64,000 nucleotides of DNA from Oscillospiraceae bacterium (GCA_910575265.1 CAJTEA010000005.1:123185-187184), one strand, 5' to 3'. Shown: positions 15,376 to 24,698, counted from the first letter of the stretch. Made by a program: numbers and translations. The notes: generated by a model from the letters alone, not told the origin.

Positions 15376-16561
15376 ATCGGGCCAGCAGCTTCCGCATGCC
15401 CTGCTCCAGTCCCTCCACCGTGAGGGGGAACATGGGAAACAGGCGGTCGATGGCATCGTAGCTCTCGGTCCACTCGCCGCCCCACTCCGGGCGGTCGCCG
15501 GGGTTGAGCCAGACTGCGTGGCGGTAGCGCTCCCGCAGACGGCGTAGGCAGTCGATGCCGCTGGAGGGCTCCCCTTCCCTCTGGGCGGGGAAGGGATCGA
15601 AGATCTCGCGGGGGGACATCTGGGCGTCCCCCACAAAGATCAGCTTGTACTCCGGGGAGAGGTTAGACAGCAGCCAGCTCACCGGAACGGCGTTGGAGGG
15701 CATCAGGGTGGGGTCGTTGTACAGCCGGGTGTAGGGGCAGTTGTGGAAGTAGTAGATTTTCAGGTCCTTGAAGTGGCCTGCTCTGGTCACCGCCTGGAAC
15801 AGGGCGGAACAAAGCTGGGCGTAGTGCTCCATGGAGCCGCCGGAGTCCATGAGGAGGATCACCTTCACTGTGTTCTGCCGGGGCTTTTTATAGCGCGCCT
15901 TTAACAGTCCGGCGCTGTTGGCGGTGTCCTGGATGGTGCCGTCCACATCGAACTCGGTGGGGGGCAGGTCCACCAGGCCGGAGAACTGCCGCAGGCGGCG
16001 CAGAGCCACCTGGAGCTGGCGGGTGTCCAGGGTGTTGTCCTGGCGAAAATCCCGAAACCGGCGCTCTCCCGCCACCCGGAAGGCCCGGCGGGAGGTGGAC
16101 TCCCCACCCACCCGGATGCCCACCGGGGACAGGCCCATGTTCCCAAAGATGGACATGCCGTGAGTGCCCACCCAGTAGCTGCCGCAGTTGTGCTGCTCCC
16201 GCTGCTCGTGCTTGCGCTCCTGGAACAGCTCCTCGATCTCCAGGGTGGACAGGGTCTCGTTCAGCTCCGCCTGCTGCTCATCGTATTCTCCCATAGGGGC
16301 GTTGGGCTTGTCCAGCCAGTCCAGCATCTCCCGGGACACCTCCCGCTGGAAGGGTACGTCCCGGAAGTAATCCAAAAATGCCCGGTCGAAGGCGTCGAAG
16401 TCCGCCTCGCTTTTCACCAGAAGGCAGCGGCACAGATGGTAAAACCCGGTGAAGCTGGCCTCATGGAGGTTCTGATTCAGGGCCTCCATCAGGGCCATCC
16501 ACTCAGTGAGGGACACCTTCAGACCGTTTCGCCGGAGAAGGTAGAGAAAATCCTCAAACAT
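15374..16561 (-). CDS. VWA domain-containing protein (CoxE-like)
   Basis: The 395-residue protein has an N-terminal helical region (about 1-200) and a C-terminal von Willebrand A domain starting at VKVILLMDSGGSM, whose DSGGS is a near-standard metal-ion site (DxSxS), continued by the conserved Thr region and FVGDAQMSPRE. CoxE-like VWA proteins act with MoxR ATPases in maturation of metalloenzymes or complexes. Its ATG is 3 bp after the MoxR gene stop, so the two form an operon. No client enzyme is next to them. Confidence 0.88.
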   Translation of the reverse strand: MFEDFLYLLRRNGLKVSLTEWMALMEALNQNLHEASFTGFYHLCRCLLVKSEADFDAFDRAFLDYFRDVPFQREVSREMLDWLDKPNAPMGEYDEQQAELNETLSTLEIEELFQERKHEQREQHNCGSYWVGTHGMSIFGNMGLSPVGIRVGGESTSRRAFRVAGERRFRDFRQDNTLDTRQLQVALRRLRQFSGLVDLPPTEFDVDGTIQDTANSAGLLKARYKKPRQNTVKVILLMDSGGSMEHYAQLCSALFQAVTRAGHFKDLKIYYFHNCPYTRLYNDPTLMPSNAVPVSWLLSNLSPEYKLIFVGDAQMSPREIFDPFPAQREGEPSSGIDCLRRLRERYRHAVWLNPGDRPEWGGEWTESYDAIDRLFPMFPLTVEGLEQGMRKLLAR

Positions 16562-16564
16562 GGC

Positions 16565-17374
16565 TCACCGCCAGCCGCGACGGAGCATGTCGATATCCTC
16601 GTTCTTCTTCAGCAGCACCCCCAGATAGGGGACCTCCTTGACAACGCGGCTGACATCCGTGCCGCCGTGCTGGAGAGCCTGAATCCAATCGATAATTTCG
16701 CTGGTGGAGGGCTTTTTCTTGATTTGCGGCAGGTTCCGGATCTTATAAAAAGCCTCCAGCACCTGGGTGAGCAGCTTTTCGTTGATATCGGGGTAATGGA
16801 CCCGGACGATGTCCGCCATCAGCTCCTTGTCTGGGAACTCAATGTAGTGGAACACGCACCGGCGCAGGAAGGCGTCGGGCAGCTCCTTCTCGGCGTTGGA
16901 GGTGATAATCACTACCGGCCGGTGGTTGGCCTTGACGGTACGGCCGGTCTCCGGGATGTGGAACTCCATCCGGTCCAGCTCCCACAGCAGGTCGTTGGGA
17001 AACTCCAGATCCGCCTTGTCGATCTCGTCGATGAGGAGGATCACCTGCTCGTCATCGGTGAAGGCCTCCCCCAACTTGCCCAGCTTGACATACTTCTCAA
17101 TGTCGTCCACCCCCTGACCGCCGAACTGGCTGTCGTACAGCCGCTGGACAACATCATAGACGTACAGGCCGTCCTGGGCCTTGGTGGTGGACTTGATGTT
17201 CCAGATAATGAGCTTTTTGCCCAGCGACTGGGAGATGGCCTCCGCCAGCATGGTCTTGCCGGTGCCCGGCTCACCCTTGATAAGCAGGGGCTTTTGCAGT
17301 ACCATAGCGATGTTGGCCGCTCGGAGCAGCTCCTCCGAGGCTACATAGTTCCGGCTTCCTCTGAATTCCTCCAT
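16565..17374 (-). CDS. MoxR family AAA+ ATPase
   Basis: The 269-residue ATPase has Walker A GEPGTGKTM, Walker B ILLIDEIDKAD, sensor 1 VVIITSNAEKELP and an arginine region FLRRCVFHYIEF, the order of MoxR chaperone-type ATPases. It is thought to remodel a client together with the VWA protein encoded 3 bp downstream. ATG 17374 has AAAGGAGGAACC directly upstream; an extension of 32 codons is open but covers the leader. A TTGGAA-18-TATGAT promoter is at 17470-17441. Confidence 0.9.
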   Translation of the reverse strand: MEEFRGSRNYVASEELLRAANIAMVLQKPLLIKGEPGTGKTMLAEAISQSLGKKLIIWNIKSTTKAQDGLYVYDVVQRLYDSQFGGQGVDDIEKYVKLGKLGEAFTDDEQVILLIDEIDKADLEFPNDLLWELDRMEFHIPETGRTVKANHRPVVIITSNAEKELPDAFLRRCVFHYIEFPDKELMADIVRVHYPDINEKLLTQVLEAFYKIRNLPQIKKKPSTSEIIDWIQALQHGGTDVSRVVKEVPYLGVLLKKNEDIDMLRRGWR

Positions 17375-17772
17375 GTTGGTTCCTCCTTTGATTTCGCGGA
17401 AAACAGTACAGGGTTCCGCGTTCTTATGGTTGATAGTCAAATCATATCGAAAGCCTGAAGCGGTTTCCAATACAAGATTTCAATTGCCCGATAAAGCACT
17501 TCAATGATACCGGCCTGAACAGGCGGTTTTTTCGATGGCTTTCACAATTTCAAACGCCCCGCCTTGGCGACTTCCTCCAAAAACAAAACTTTCAATTTGG
17601 ATATTGTGACGAAACGGCGTTTTTTTCGTCCGGATCAATGCAAGAAAACGATTGATTCATGAAGTTTTAATAATGGACTGACCGAGCACTTCCAATATAA
17701 AATTAGAGCGACAACAGGGGGATATTGGTCATATCAACAATTTCCCCACGCTGAAAAGGAACAGGAGGAGAT
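17375..17772. promoter_or_regulatory. Long divergent control region between moxR and the TRAP block
   Basis: No gene fits here and the stretch is clearly more AT-rich than its surroundings. It holds the minus-strand promoter TTGGAA-18-TATGAT (17470-17441), a terminator-like CCGGCCTG/CAGGCGG hairpin with TTTTTT (about 17510-17532), the motif GGATATTGTGAC (17599-17610), an inverted repeat CCAATAT (17692-17698) / ATATTGG (17722-17728), and a 5-5-5 dyad GATAT-TGGTC-ATATC (17721-17735). These are the likely LysR-type control sites for the TRAP block. Confidence 0.55.
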
Positions 17773-18585
17773 ATGAAAATGACCAGACAATTTTCCCTCG
17801 CCTACCTCACTACACCGGGGATCGACCCTGTGGAGCAGATTAAAACGGCTAAACAGGCCGGCTATGACTACGTCAGCCTGCGCACCATCCCCATGGGGCA
17901 GGAGGGCGAACCCCAGGTTCATCTGGAGAGCGACCCCGCCCTGATGGAGCAGGTCCGGCAGGCTCTGAAGGACTATGAGATGAGGCTCTTCGACATCGAG
18001 CTGCTCCGCGTCCGGGAGGATTTGCCCGGCGACTACCGGGCCGCCTTTGAAAAGGGAGCGGAGCTGGGGGCCACCCAGGTACTTACCAGTGTCTGGACGA
18101 AGGACCGCGGTCTGGCGGTGGACCGGTACGGCGCCTTCTGCGAGCAGGCCGCGCAGTTCAGCCTGACTCTGAACCTGGAGTTTCCCATCGTCTCCGAGCT
18201 GAAGAGCATGAAGGAGGCCATGGAGATTCAGGACCAGGTGGGCGCGTCCAACCTGAAGATTCTGATGGATATGATCTACGTCTATAAAACCGGCGTTACT
18301 CCCGAGGATATCAAAGCGGTGGACCCCAGCCGGTTCGGCGTGATCCACCTGTGCGATTGGCCCGCTGACATGGCCGGACGGCAGGACGTCGAGGTGGTCC
18401 GGGGCGGGCGGGTCTACTGCGGCGAGGGTGTTGTGGACTTAAAGGGTATTTTAAAGGCCCTGCCCGCCAACGTCTGCTCCATCGAGCTGCCCAACCTGGC
18501 CGAGATCCAGGCCAGGGGCCGGGCCGGCCATGCCGCCCGGTGTCTGGAGACGGCCAGGGAGTTCTTCGCCGCCAACGGGCTGTAA
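17773..18585 (+). CDS. Sugar phosphate isomerase/epimerase family TIM-barrel protein
   Basis: The 270-residue product is a xylose-isomerase-like TIM barrel (AP endonuclease 2 family): metal-ligand regions are NLEFPIVSELK, ILMDMIYVYKTG, and VIHLCDWPADM, and the closing region GEGVVDLKGILKAL is typical. Family members include sugar epimerases, hydroxypyruvate isomerase and 3-dehydroshikimate dehydratase. Next to a quinate/shikimate-dehydrogenase-like gene (50 bp downstream), a dehydroshikimate dehydratase or an isomerase of a cyclic or sugar acid is plausible; this is inference. AGGAGG precedes ATG 17773. First gene of the TRAP block. Confidence 0.85.
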   Translation: MKMTRQFSLAYLTTPGIDPVEQIKTAKQAGYDYVSLRTIPMGQEGEPQVHLESDPALMEQVRQALKDYEMRLFDIELLRVREDLPGDYRAAFEKGAELGATQVLTSVWTKDRGLAVDRYGAFCEQAAQFSLTLNLEFPIVSELKSMKEAMEIQDQVGASNLKILMDMIYVYKTGVTPEDIKAVDPSRFGVIHLCDWPADMAGRQDVEVVRGGRVYCGEGVVDLKGILKALPANVCSIELPNLAEIQARGRAGHAARCLETAREFFAANGL

Positions 18586-18635
18586 TCCGGTTCATTATAA
18601 CATGAAAAATCCCGATCGAAAAGAGGTAAAAAACA

Positions 18636-19514
18636 ATGAAGGCTGATATCAACACCAAAATGATTACCCTCATTGGCACCCCCCTGAGCCAGTCCTTCGC
18701 CGCCCGGATGCAGAACACCGGGTATGAGGCCGCTGGGCTGAACATGCTCTACTTCTACACTGAGGCGGACAAGGAGCATCTGGGGGAGATTGTCAACGGC
18801 ATCCGGTATATGAACTTCGCCGGCTTTGCCGTCACCAAGCCCAACAAGGTGCGGGTGCTGCGGTATCTGGACGAGCTGGACCCTCTGTGCCAGAAGATGG
18901 GGGCCAGCAACACCGTGGTCAAGACCCCCGAGGGCAAGCTCATCGGCTACAACACCGATGGCGTGGGCTTCTATACCTCCCTCACTCAGGAGGGTGGCGT
19001 TCAGGTGGACCAGTCGGTGTTCTTCTGCTTCGGCGGCGGCGGGGCGGGCCGGGCCATGTGCTCCATCCTGGCTTACCAAGGCGCCCGGAAGATTTACATC
19101 ACCGACCTGTTTGAGCCCTGCGCCAAGTCCCTGGTGTCCGACATCAACGAGAACTTCGCCCCTGTGGCCGAGTTTGTCCACCATGGCGATTTCTCCAAGC
19201 TGGCCGCCTGCAACGTGGTCCTCAACGCCAGCGGCATCGGCATGGGCCAGCACATCGGGGAGACCCCCCTGCCCAAGGAGTACATCCAGCCCAGCCAGTT
19301 CTTCTTCGACGCCTGCTACAACCCGGAGCGGACCCAGTTCCTTATGGACGCGGAGGAGAAGGGCTGCAAGGTGCTCAACGGCCTGGGCATGTCCCTGTAC
19401 CAGGGCGCGGCCCAGATCGAGCTGTGGACGGGCAAAAAGGCTCCGGTAGACGCCATGCGCCAGGAGCTGCTGAAAATTGTCGCCGAGCAGCAGAAAGCGG
19501 CCGCGGCGAAATGA
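18636..19514 (+). CDS. Shikimate dehydrogenase family protein, closer to quinate/shikimate dehydrogenase (YdiB type)
   Basis: The 292-residue protein has the N-terminal substrate site GTPLSQSFAARMQN, the catalytic Lys in FAVTKPNKVRV, the Asn of GASNTVVKT, the Asp of GYNTDGVGF, and a Rossmann motif FGGGGAGRAM. Biosynthetic AroE enzymes normally read VTIPHK; the PNK form is what I know from YdiB-like quinate/shikimate dehydrogenases. The location with a TIM-barrel enzyme and a TRAP importer, away from aromatic biosynthesis genes, also favours a catabolic oxidation of a hydroxylated cyclohexane carboxylate or a similar acid. Cofactor choice cannot be told. Confidence 0.85.
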   Translation: MKADINTKMITLIGTPLSQSFAARMQNTGYEAAGLNMLYFYTEADKEHLGEIVNGIRYMNFAGFAVTKPNKVRVLRYLDELDPLCQKMGASNTVVKTPEGKLIGYNTDGVGFYTSLTQEGGVQVDQSVFFCFGGGGAGRAMCSILAYQGARKIYITDLFEPCAKSLVSDINENFAPVAEFVHHGDFSKLAACNVVLNASGIGMGQHIGETPLPKEYIQPSQFFFDACYNPERTQFLMDAEEKGCKVLNGLGMSLYQGAAQIELWTGKKAPVDAMRQELLKIVAEQQKAAAAK

Positions 19515-19580
19515 CCGGTCATTTCGTCCGGCGGGCACAGCCCGCCGGACGGACATAAAAGCAGAAAGAGGAGGTATTTA

Positions 19581-20144
19581 ATGAAAGCAATCAAATGGTT
19601 GGACGACCACTTTGAAGAGGTGCTGCTGGCTGTTTTCCTGGTTCTGATCGCCTGCGTTATGATGCTTCAGGTTATCGTCCGAAAGCTCCCGTTTATCGAG
19701 TCGTTAACCTGGGCCGAGGAGTTCAGCCGCTTTATGTGGATCATGAGCGTGTTCGTCTCTCTGCCTTACACCATCCGCAAGGGCAACATGCTCCGGGTCA
19801 GCGTGGTGCTGGATTTGATGCCCCAGGTGGCCCGCAAGATCATCAACCTGTGTGTGGACGTGGTGGTCACTTTGTCCATGGCCCTGCTGACCTATCACTC
19901 GGTGGAGGTGCTCCAGTGGACCATCCGCAGCGGCGAGACCTCGGCGGCTATGCAGTGGCCGATGTCCATTCTGTACGGCTTCGCCTTCGCCGGCTTTATC
20001 CTGGCCACCCTGCGGGGGGTACAGGTGTTTGTTCTGCACCTGACACACTTTAACGAGCGCGAGCTGTCCACCATCGAGCAGACCATGGCCGAGGCGGCTG
20101 AAGAGGCGGCGGCCGGCAAGAAAGCGGAAGGAGGCTTGGAGTAA
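19581..20144 (+). CDS. dctQ: TRAP transporter small permease subunit
   Basis: The 187-residue protein has four membrane helices (about 14-36, 47-66, 88-110, 129-150) and the family motif LTWAEEFSRFMWIMSVF. It forms the smaller membrane part of a sodium-driven tripartite ATP-independent transporter. An acidic cytoplasmic tail of about 30 residues ends the protein. Its stop codon is immediately followed by the ATG of the large subunit, as usual for QM pairs. Confidence 0.92.
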   Translation: MKAIKWLDDHFEEVLLAVFLVLIACVMMLQVIVRKLPFIESLTWAEEFSRFMWIMSVFVSLPYTIRKGNMLRVSVVLDLMPQVARKIINLCVDVVVTLSMALLTYHSVEVLQWTIRSGETSAAMQWPMSILYGFAFAGFILATLRGVQVFVLHLTHFNERELSTIEQTMAEAAEEAAAGKKAEGGLE

Positions 20145-21458
20145 ATGGCGGCAATTCTGGTATTTGTGGTATTTCTGGTCGCGATTATACTTTCCGTTCC
20201 CATCGGCGTCAGCATGATCCTGGGTTCCGCCGCGCCCATTATGCTCCTGGGACAGGGCGGCGTGATTCCTCAGATCGTAGATAACACCCTCTCCGGCGCG
20301 AACTCCACCCCCATCCTGGCGGTCCCCCTGTTCATCCTGGGCGGCGTCATTATGGCGGAAGGCGGCATCTCCAAAAAGCTGTTCAACTTTTTCGCCTTCT
20401 TCGTGGGCCGCTTCCCCGGCGGCGTGCCCTGCGCCGTGGTGCTGACCTGCCTGTTCTACGGCGCGATCTCCGGCTCCGGTCCGGCTACCACCGCCGCCGT
20501 GGGCGCTATGTGCGTCCCCTTCATGGTCAGCCTGGGCTATGACAAGACCTGGACGGCGGGCCTGATCGCCGTAGCCGGCGGTCTGGGCGTCATCATTCCT
20601 CCTTCCATTCCCTTCGTGCTGTACTCCCTGGCCACCGGTGTGTCCACCGGCAAACTTTTCCTGGGCGGCATCATTCCCGGTATCCTCATCGGCGCGGTGC
20701 TGATGATTTACGCGGTGATCTACTGCGTCCGGAAGGGCGAGGACCGGGCGCTGATTAAAAAGCGTATGGCCGAGATGAGCCGGCAGGGCTTCCTGCACCT
20801 GTTCCTGGACAGCCTGCCCGCCCTGCTGTGCCCCATCATCATTCTGGGCGGCATCTACTCCGGGTTCTTCACTCCCACCGAGGCCGCTGTGGTCTCTGTG
20901 TTCTATGCCCTGATCGTGTCTCTGTTCATCTATAAAACCATCACCATCCGGGAGCTGATCCCCTTCCTGTGCGGCGCCATCAAGACTTACGGCGGTCTGG
21001 CCTTTGTGCTGGCCTTCGCCACCGCCTTCGGCCGTGTGCTGTCTCTGACCCACGCTACCGCCGCCGTGCAGAACTTTATCACCAGCAATTTCCACAGCGG
21101 CTTTGCCGTGCTCACCGTGTGCACCGTCATCTTCCTGATTCTGGGCATGGTCATGGACACCGGACCGGCCATTATCATCCTGGCTCCTGTGCTGCTGCCC
21201 GCCGTGCAGGCCCTGGGTGTGAATGAGGTCCACTTTGGTGTGGTCCTGGTGTGCTGCCTGTCCATCGGTCTGGCCACTCCCCCCTTCGGCCTGGACCTGT
21301 TCGTGGCCGGCAACCTGGCGGACTCGCCCCCCATGTCTGTGGCCAAAAAGGCAGTTCCCTTTATCATCGCTTTCCTCATCGCCCTGGTAATGATCGTATA
21401 CATCCAGCCCATCAGTACCTGGCTGGTAGACTTGATGGCCAGCCTTCAGGCGGCATAA
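20145..21458 (+). CDS. dctM: TRAP transporter large permease subunit
   Basis: The 437-residue protein has about twelve helices, with the family blocks PLFILGGVIMAEGGI, FYGAISGSGPATTAAVGA, VIIPPSIPFVLY and GLATPPFGLDLFVA. It carries the sodium and substrate path of the transporter. It starts directly at the dctQ stop codon and ends 17 bp before dctP, so the Q-M-P order is complete. Confidence 0.95.
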   Translation: MAAILVFVVFLVAIILSVPIGVSMILGSAAPIMLLGQGGVIPQIVDNTLSGANSTPILAVPLFILGGVIMAEGGISKKLFNFFAFFVGRFPGGVPCAVVLTCLFYGAISGSGPATTAAVGAMCVPFMVSLGYDKTWTAGLIAVAGGLGVIIPPSIPFVLYSLATGVSTGKLFLGGIIPGILIGAVLMIYAVIYCVRKGEDRALIKKRMAEMSRQGFLHLFLDSLPALLCPIIILGGIYSGFFTPTEAAVVSVFYALIVSLFIYKTITIRELIPFLCGAIKTYGGLAFVLAFATAFGRVLSLTHATAAVQNFITSNFHSGFAVLTVCTVIFLILGMVMDTGPAIIILAPVLLPAVQALGVNEVHFGVVLVCCLSIGLATPPFGLDLFVAGNLADSPPMSVAKKAVPFIIAFLIALVMIVYIQPISTWLVDLMASLQAA

Positions 21459-21475
21459 AAGGAGGAGGGACTGTT

Positions 21476-22507
21476 ATGAAGAAAAAGCTGTTTGCTCTGC
21501 TGCTGGCCTGTTCCACGCTGCTGGCTCTGCCCTCCTGCGGACTGTCGGACCAGGGGGTATGGCTGGTCACCGCCGACACCACCGCCAAGGGGGCCGCCGG
21601 TCAGGTTTTCGCCCAGAAGATCGTGGATAAGGTGGCCGATCTCACCGGAGACAGTGAGACCCCTCTGGTGGTGGACTACTTCCCCAACGGCGAGCTGGGC
21701 GGCGACGCCGACCTGCTCCGCCAGGCCCAACGGGGCTACATCGCCATTACCGTATGCCAGACCGCCCCGGTGGTGTCCTTTATCCCGGAGATGGCTGTGT
21801 TCGATCTGCCCATGGTGTTCTCCAAGTACGACGGAGATACCATCAACGAGGTGCTCAACGGCGACTCGGAGTTCCACCGGCAGATGTCCGAGGCCTATGA
21901 GCGAAACGGGCTCCACCTGCTGGGCTTTATGCAGAACGCCACCTACCGGCTGACCACCGCCCATACCGATTTGCGGACACTGAGCGATTTCAACCGCCTC
22001 CAGATCCGCACCATGGAGAATACCAACCACATGGATTTCTGGAAGGCGATCGGCGCCGAGCCCACCCCTCTGGCCTGGTCGGAGCTGTACATTTCTCTGC
22101 AAAACGGCACCGTTCAGGGCCAGGAGAACGCCGCCGACAGCTGCGTGGGCGCCAACTTCCAGGAGGTCCAGGAGTATCTGGCCTGTACCAATCACATTCT
22201 GTACTGCAACCAGATCTGCATCAACTCTGAGATCTACAACAGCCTGTCCGACGAGCACAAGGCGGCTCTGGAGCAGGCGGTGGCCGAGGCGCTGGAGGAG
22301 ATGCGTCCCCAGCTGACCGAAATCGACCAGAGCAACAAACAAATTCTGGTGGACGGCGGCATGGAGCTGATCGAGTATGACGACACCTTCTTTGACGATG
22401 TGCTGGCCGTACAGGGCGTGAAGGACCTGTATACAAAGATTGACAACGCCACCAACGGTCTGGCCACGGTCCTCCAGCAGAGCCTGGAGGAGGCCGCCGC
22501 CAACTGA
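21476..22507 (+). CDS. dctP: TRAP transporter substrate-binding protein (lipoprotein)
   Basis: The 343-residue protein has a lipoprotein signal (MKKKLFALLLACSTLLALPS then Cys) and the DctP fold. The conserved Arg that holds the substrate carboxylate is in LQIRTMENTNHMDFWKAIGA, followed by TPLAWSELYISLQNGTVQGQENA. The substrate is therefore an organic acid. ATG 21476 has AGGAGG upstream; the long open frame before it overlaps dctM in another frame and is not coding. The neighbours suggest a shikimate/quinate-like or sugar acid, but the sequence does not fix this. Confidence 0.93.
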   Translation: MKKKLFALLLACSTLLALPSCGLSDQGVWLVTADTTAKGAAGQVFAQKIVDKVADLTGDSETPLVVDYFPNGELGGDADLLRQAQRGYIAITVCQTAPVVSFIPEMAVFDLPMVFSKYDGDTINEVLNGDSEFHRQMSEAYERNGLHLLGFMQNATYRLTTAHTDLRTLSDFNRLQIRTMENTNHMDFWKAIGAEPTPLAWSELYISLQNGTVQGQENAADSCVGANFQEVQEYLACTNHILYCNQICINSEIYNSLSDEHKAALEQAVAEALEEMRPQLTEIDQSNKQILVDGGMELIEYDDTFFDDVLAVQGVKDLYTKIDNATNGLATVLQQSLEEAAAN

Positions 22508-22536
22508 TCCGTTTCCGGAGCGTGAAATGACCGCCC

Positions 22537-22570
22537 GGGCTGGCGGCATCCCGTCAGAGGCCGCCAGCCC
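22537..22570 (+). terminator. Intercistronic hairpin after dctP
   Basis: GGGCTGGCGGC (22537-22547) pairs perfectly with GCCGCCAGCCC (22560-22570) around a 12-nt loop. There is no T tract, so it is more likely to stabilise or partly attenuate the transcript between dctP and the EamA gene than to end it. Confidence 0.55.
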
Positions 22571-22594
22571 AGGCTGTAAGGAGCAGGGAAAACA

Positions 22595-23488
22595 ATGGAG
22601 ACAAAATCAAAGGGCCAGGCCTTTGGGCTGCTGTTCTTTACCTTCTTTATCTGGGGCAGCGTCTATGTGGGGGGAAAGCTGATCGCCGGTGATCTGCCCC
22701 CCGCTCTGGTGGCCTGCCTGCGGTGCTCCACCGCCATGGTCCCGCTGCTCCTGATGGCCCGAACACACCTGGGAACCAGAATTGACCGGGCGGACTGGAA
22801 GTATTTTCTCCTGGTGGGGGCGCTGGGCTATTTTGCCACCTTCTTCCTGATCCAGCTGGGCATCTCTCTCACCGGGGCCACCATGGCCTCCCTGATTAAC
22901 GCGCTTAACCCGGTCACGGTCACTCTTTTGGCCGCCCTGCTGCTGAAGGAGCGTATTACCCCGGTCAAGCTCCTCTGCCTGGCCCTGGCCCTGGCGGGAA
23001 CGGTGGTCATCACCCGGGGGGCGGGCAGCCGGAGCGAGATTTTGGGGATAGCGGCGGTGCTGGTATCGGTGGTGACCTGGGGCTTTGCCTCGGTGTATAT
23101 GCGGCGGCTCACCGCCAAATATCCCGCCGTGCTGGTTACCACCTGGAGTATGGCCGTCAGCCTTTTCTTCCACATTCCCGCCGGACTTCTTTCCGCCGCG
23201 GTCCAGCCGGTAAGCTTTTCTCCAAACGTGGCGCTGGTCATCCTGTATCTGGGCTTTTTCGGTTCCGGGGTCGCCCAGTATACCTGGACAAAAGCCCTGT
23301 CCCTCCTCCCCGCCAGCACCTGCTCTCTGTTCTATCCCCTCCAGCCCGCCTTCGCCGCCCTGCTGGGAGCGGTAATACTCCACGAGACCTTTACCCCCTC
23401 TTTTTTCTTCGGTCTGCTGCTCATCTCCCTGGACGTGGCGCTGAGCACCTGGGAGACCAGCCGGGGAAACAGGGCGCGCAATGGCTGA
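22595..23488 (+). CDS. EamA/DMT superfamily transporter
   Basis: The 297-residue protein has ten membrane helices in two EamA repeats (about 8-130 and 145-285), with FIWGSVYVGGKLI at the start and LNPVTVTLLAALLLKERIT closing the first repeat. Such proteins mostly export amino acids or metabolites. It lies 87 bp after dctP behind a hairpin and 73 bp before the LysR gene, in the same direction, so export of a product or side product of the imported compound is possible. Confidence 0.9.
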   Translation: METKSKGQAFGLLFFTFFIWGSVYVGGKLIAGDLPPALVACLRCSTAMVPLLLMARTHLGTRIDRADWKYFLLVGALGYFATFFLIQLGISLTGATMASLINALNPVTVTLLAALLLKERITPVKLLCLALALAGTVVITRGAGSRSEILGIAAVLVSVVTWGFASVYMRRLTAKYPAVLVTTWSMAVSLFFHIPAGLLSAAVQPVSFSPNVALVILYLGFFGSGVAQYTWTKALSLLPASTCSLFYPLQPAFAALLGAVILHETFTPSFFFGLLLISLDVALSTWETSRGNRARNG

Positions 23489-23561
23489 AATAAAAAAAGG
23501 TTGCGTATTTTCTGAAAATCGCGGATAATAGGGATTTGAGAACGGAGAGAGGGGCGGAACT

Positions 23562-24482
23562 ATGAATCTGCGGCAGTTATATTACTTCAAGGCCATCGCT
23601 GAGCTGGAGCACTACACCCGGGCGGCGGAAAAGCTGTATGTCAGCCAGTCCAGCCTGAGCCACGCCATTCGGGAGCTGGAGGACGAGCTGAATGTGGAAT
23701 TTTTTGTCAAGCGGGGCCGTAATGTAGAGCTGACCAAATACGGGCAGCTGTTCCTGCCCTACGTCCAGAAGACGCTGGAGACCCTGGAAACAGGGATCGC
23801 CACCCTGACCGACTACATCAATCCCAACACGGGAACGGTGGTCATGGCGGGGTTTCCCTCTCTGGCTCAGTTTGCCCCGGACATCATCGTACGCTATGTG
23901 TCGGAAACCAACCGGGTGGACGTGCGCTTGCAATTTAACCAGGAGGCCACCTACGCCCAGCTTCGGGAGCAGCTGCTCGCCGGACAGGTGGACCTGATCT
24001 TCGCCACCGAGGTGGACGACCCCCGGGCGGATTCCACTTACATCGGGGATCACCAGATTGTACTGCTGGTTCCTCTGGGCCATCAGCTGGCCCGGCATGA
24101 CGAGGTGGATCTGCGGGATCTGGATGGAGAGGACTTCATCGCCTTTGACACCAACTGTCAGCTCCGGGGGGTCACCGACCGGATTTTCCAGGAGCTGGAT
24201 ATCCATCCCAATATTACCATGGAGACCGCCCAGGATCTGATTATCTACGGCCTTGTGGCCGCCAGCCACGGCGTATCCATTATCCCCTATCCCCTGGGTG
24301 GAGCGCCCTATAACACCAAGATTCTCCGCATTTCCAACGATATTCCACCCCGCCAGCTCTACCTGACGTGGAACAAAGAGCAGTATCTCCCGCCGGCCGC
24401 GGAGTATTTTCGGGATTTTATTATCCGGAGCGGCGAGGTATTTACCCAGTTTTTACAAAAAAACGGTCATTCTGACGCATGA
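23562..24482 (+). CDS. LysR family transcriptional regulator
   Basis: The 306-residue regulator has the N-terminal helix-turn-helix MNLRQLYYFKAIAELEHYTRAAEKLYVSQSSLSHAI-type domain (residues 1-60) and a periplasmic-binding-protein-like effector domain, with FATEVDDPRADSTYIGDHQIVLLVPLGHQLA in the second part and the hinge GLVAASHGVSIIPYP. It ends the TRAP block and precedes the thiamine diphosphate enzyme. GGATATTG motifs in front of both neighbours make it the probable activator of both units. Confidence 0.94.
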   Translation: MNLRQLYYFKAIAELEHYTRAAEKLYVSQSSLSHAIRELEDELNVEFFVKRGRNVELTKYGQLFLPYVQKTLETLETGIATLTDYINPNTGTVVMAGFPSLAQFAPDIIVRYVSETNRVDVRLQFNQEATYAQLREQLLAGQVDLIFATEVDDPRADSTYIGDHQIVLLVPLGHQLARHDEVDLRDLDGEDFIAFDTNCQLRGVTDRIFQELDIHPNITMETAQDLIIYGLVAASHGVSIIPYPLGGAPYNTKILRISNDIPPRQLYLTWNKEQYLPPAAEYFRDFIIRSGEVFTQFLQKNGHSDA

Positions 24483-24540
24483 ACAAATTCCCCGGTTTCC
24501 CGGAAAATTCATGTGGAAAATCGAACGATAAATGAAAATG

Positions 24541-24575
24541 GGATATTGGACAAAAACAGCCTGATATACTATTAT
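24541..24575 (+). promoter_or_regulatory. Promoter and GGATATTG motif before the thiamine diphosphate enzyme
   Basis: TTGGAC at 24546-24551 and TATTAT at 24570-24575 with an 18-bp spacer (TATACT at 24565-24570 is an alternative -10 box with a poor spacer). GGATATTGGAC (24541-24551) covers the -35 box and repeats motifs found at 17599 and 17721. The leader is about 115 nt. Confidence 0.55.
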
Positions 24576-24698
24576 TTAATTAAGGAAAACGCCGGAGAAA
24601 CCGAACATTTTCCCCGCCCTTCGCAAACGCGGGGGGAAGAGTGGATGATGCACGATTTCGATGGGAATTATGAAAAAATTTTCAGGAGGTAATGATTC

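Noticed and set aside
13804..15636. A 610-codon minus-strand frame
   Set aside because: Antisense to the MATE gene and crossing the palindromic element and a terminator; Gly/His/Gln-rich as expected for a shadow frame.
22508..22594. Rho-independent terminator splitting dctP from the EamA gene
   Set aside because: The hairpin is perfect but has no T tract, so I treat it as an intercistronic hairpin and not as an operon end.
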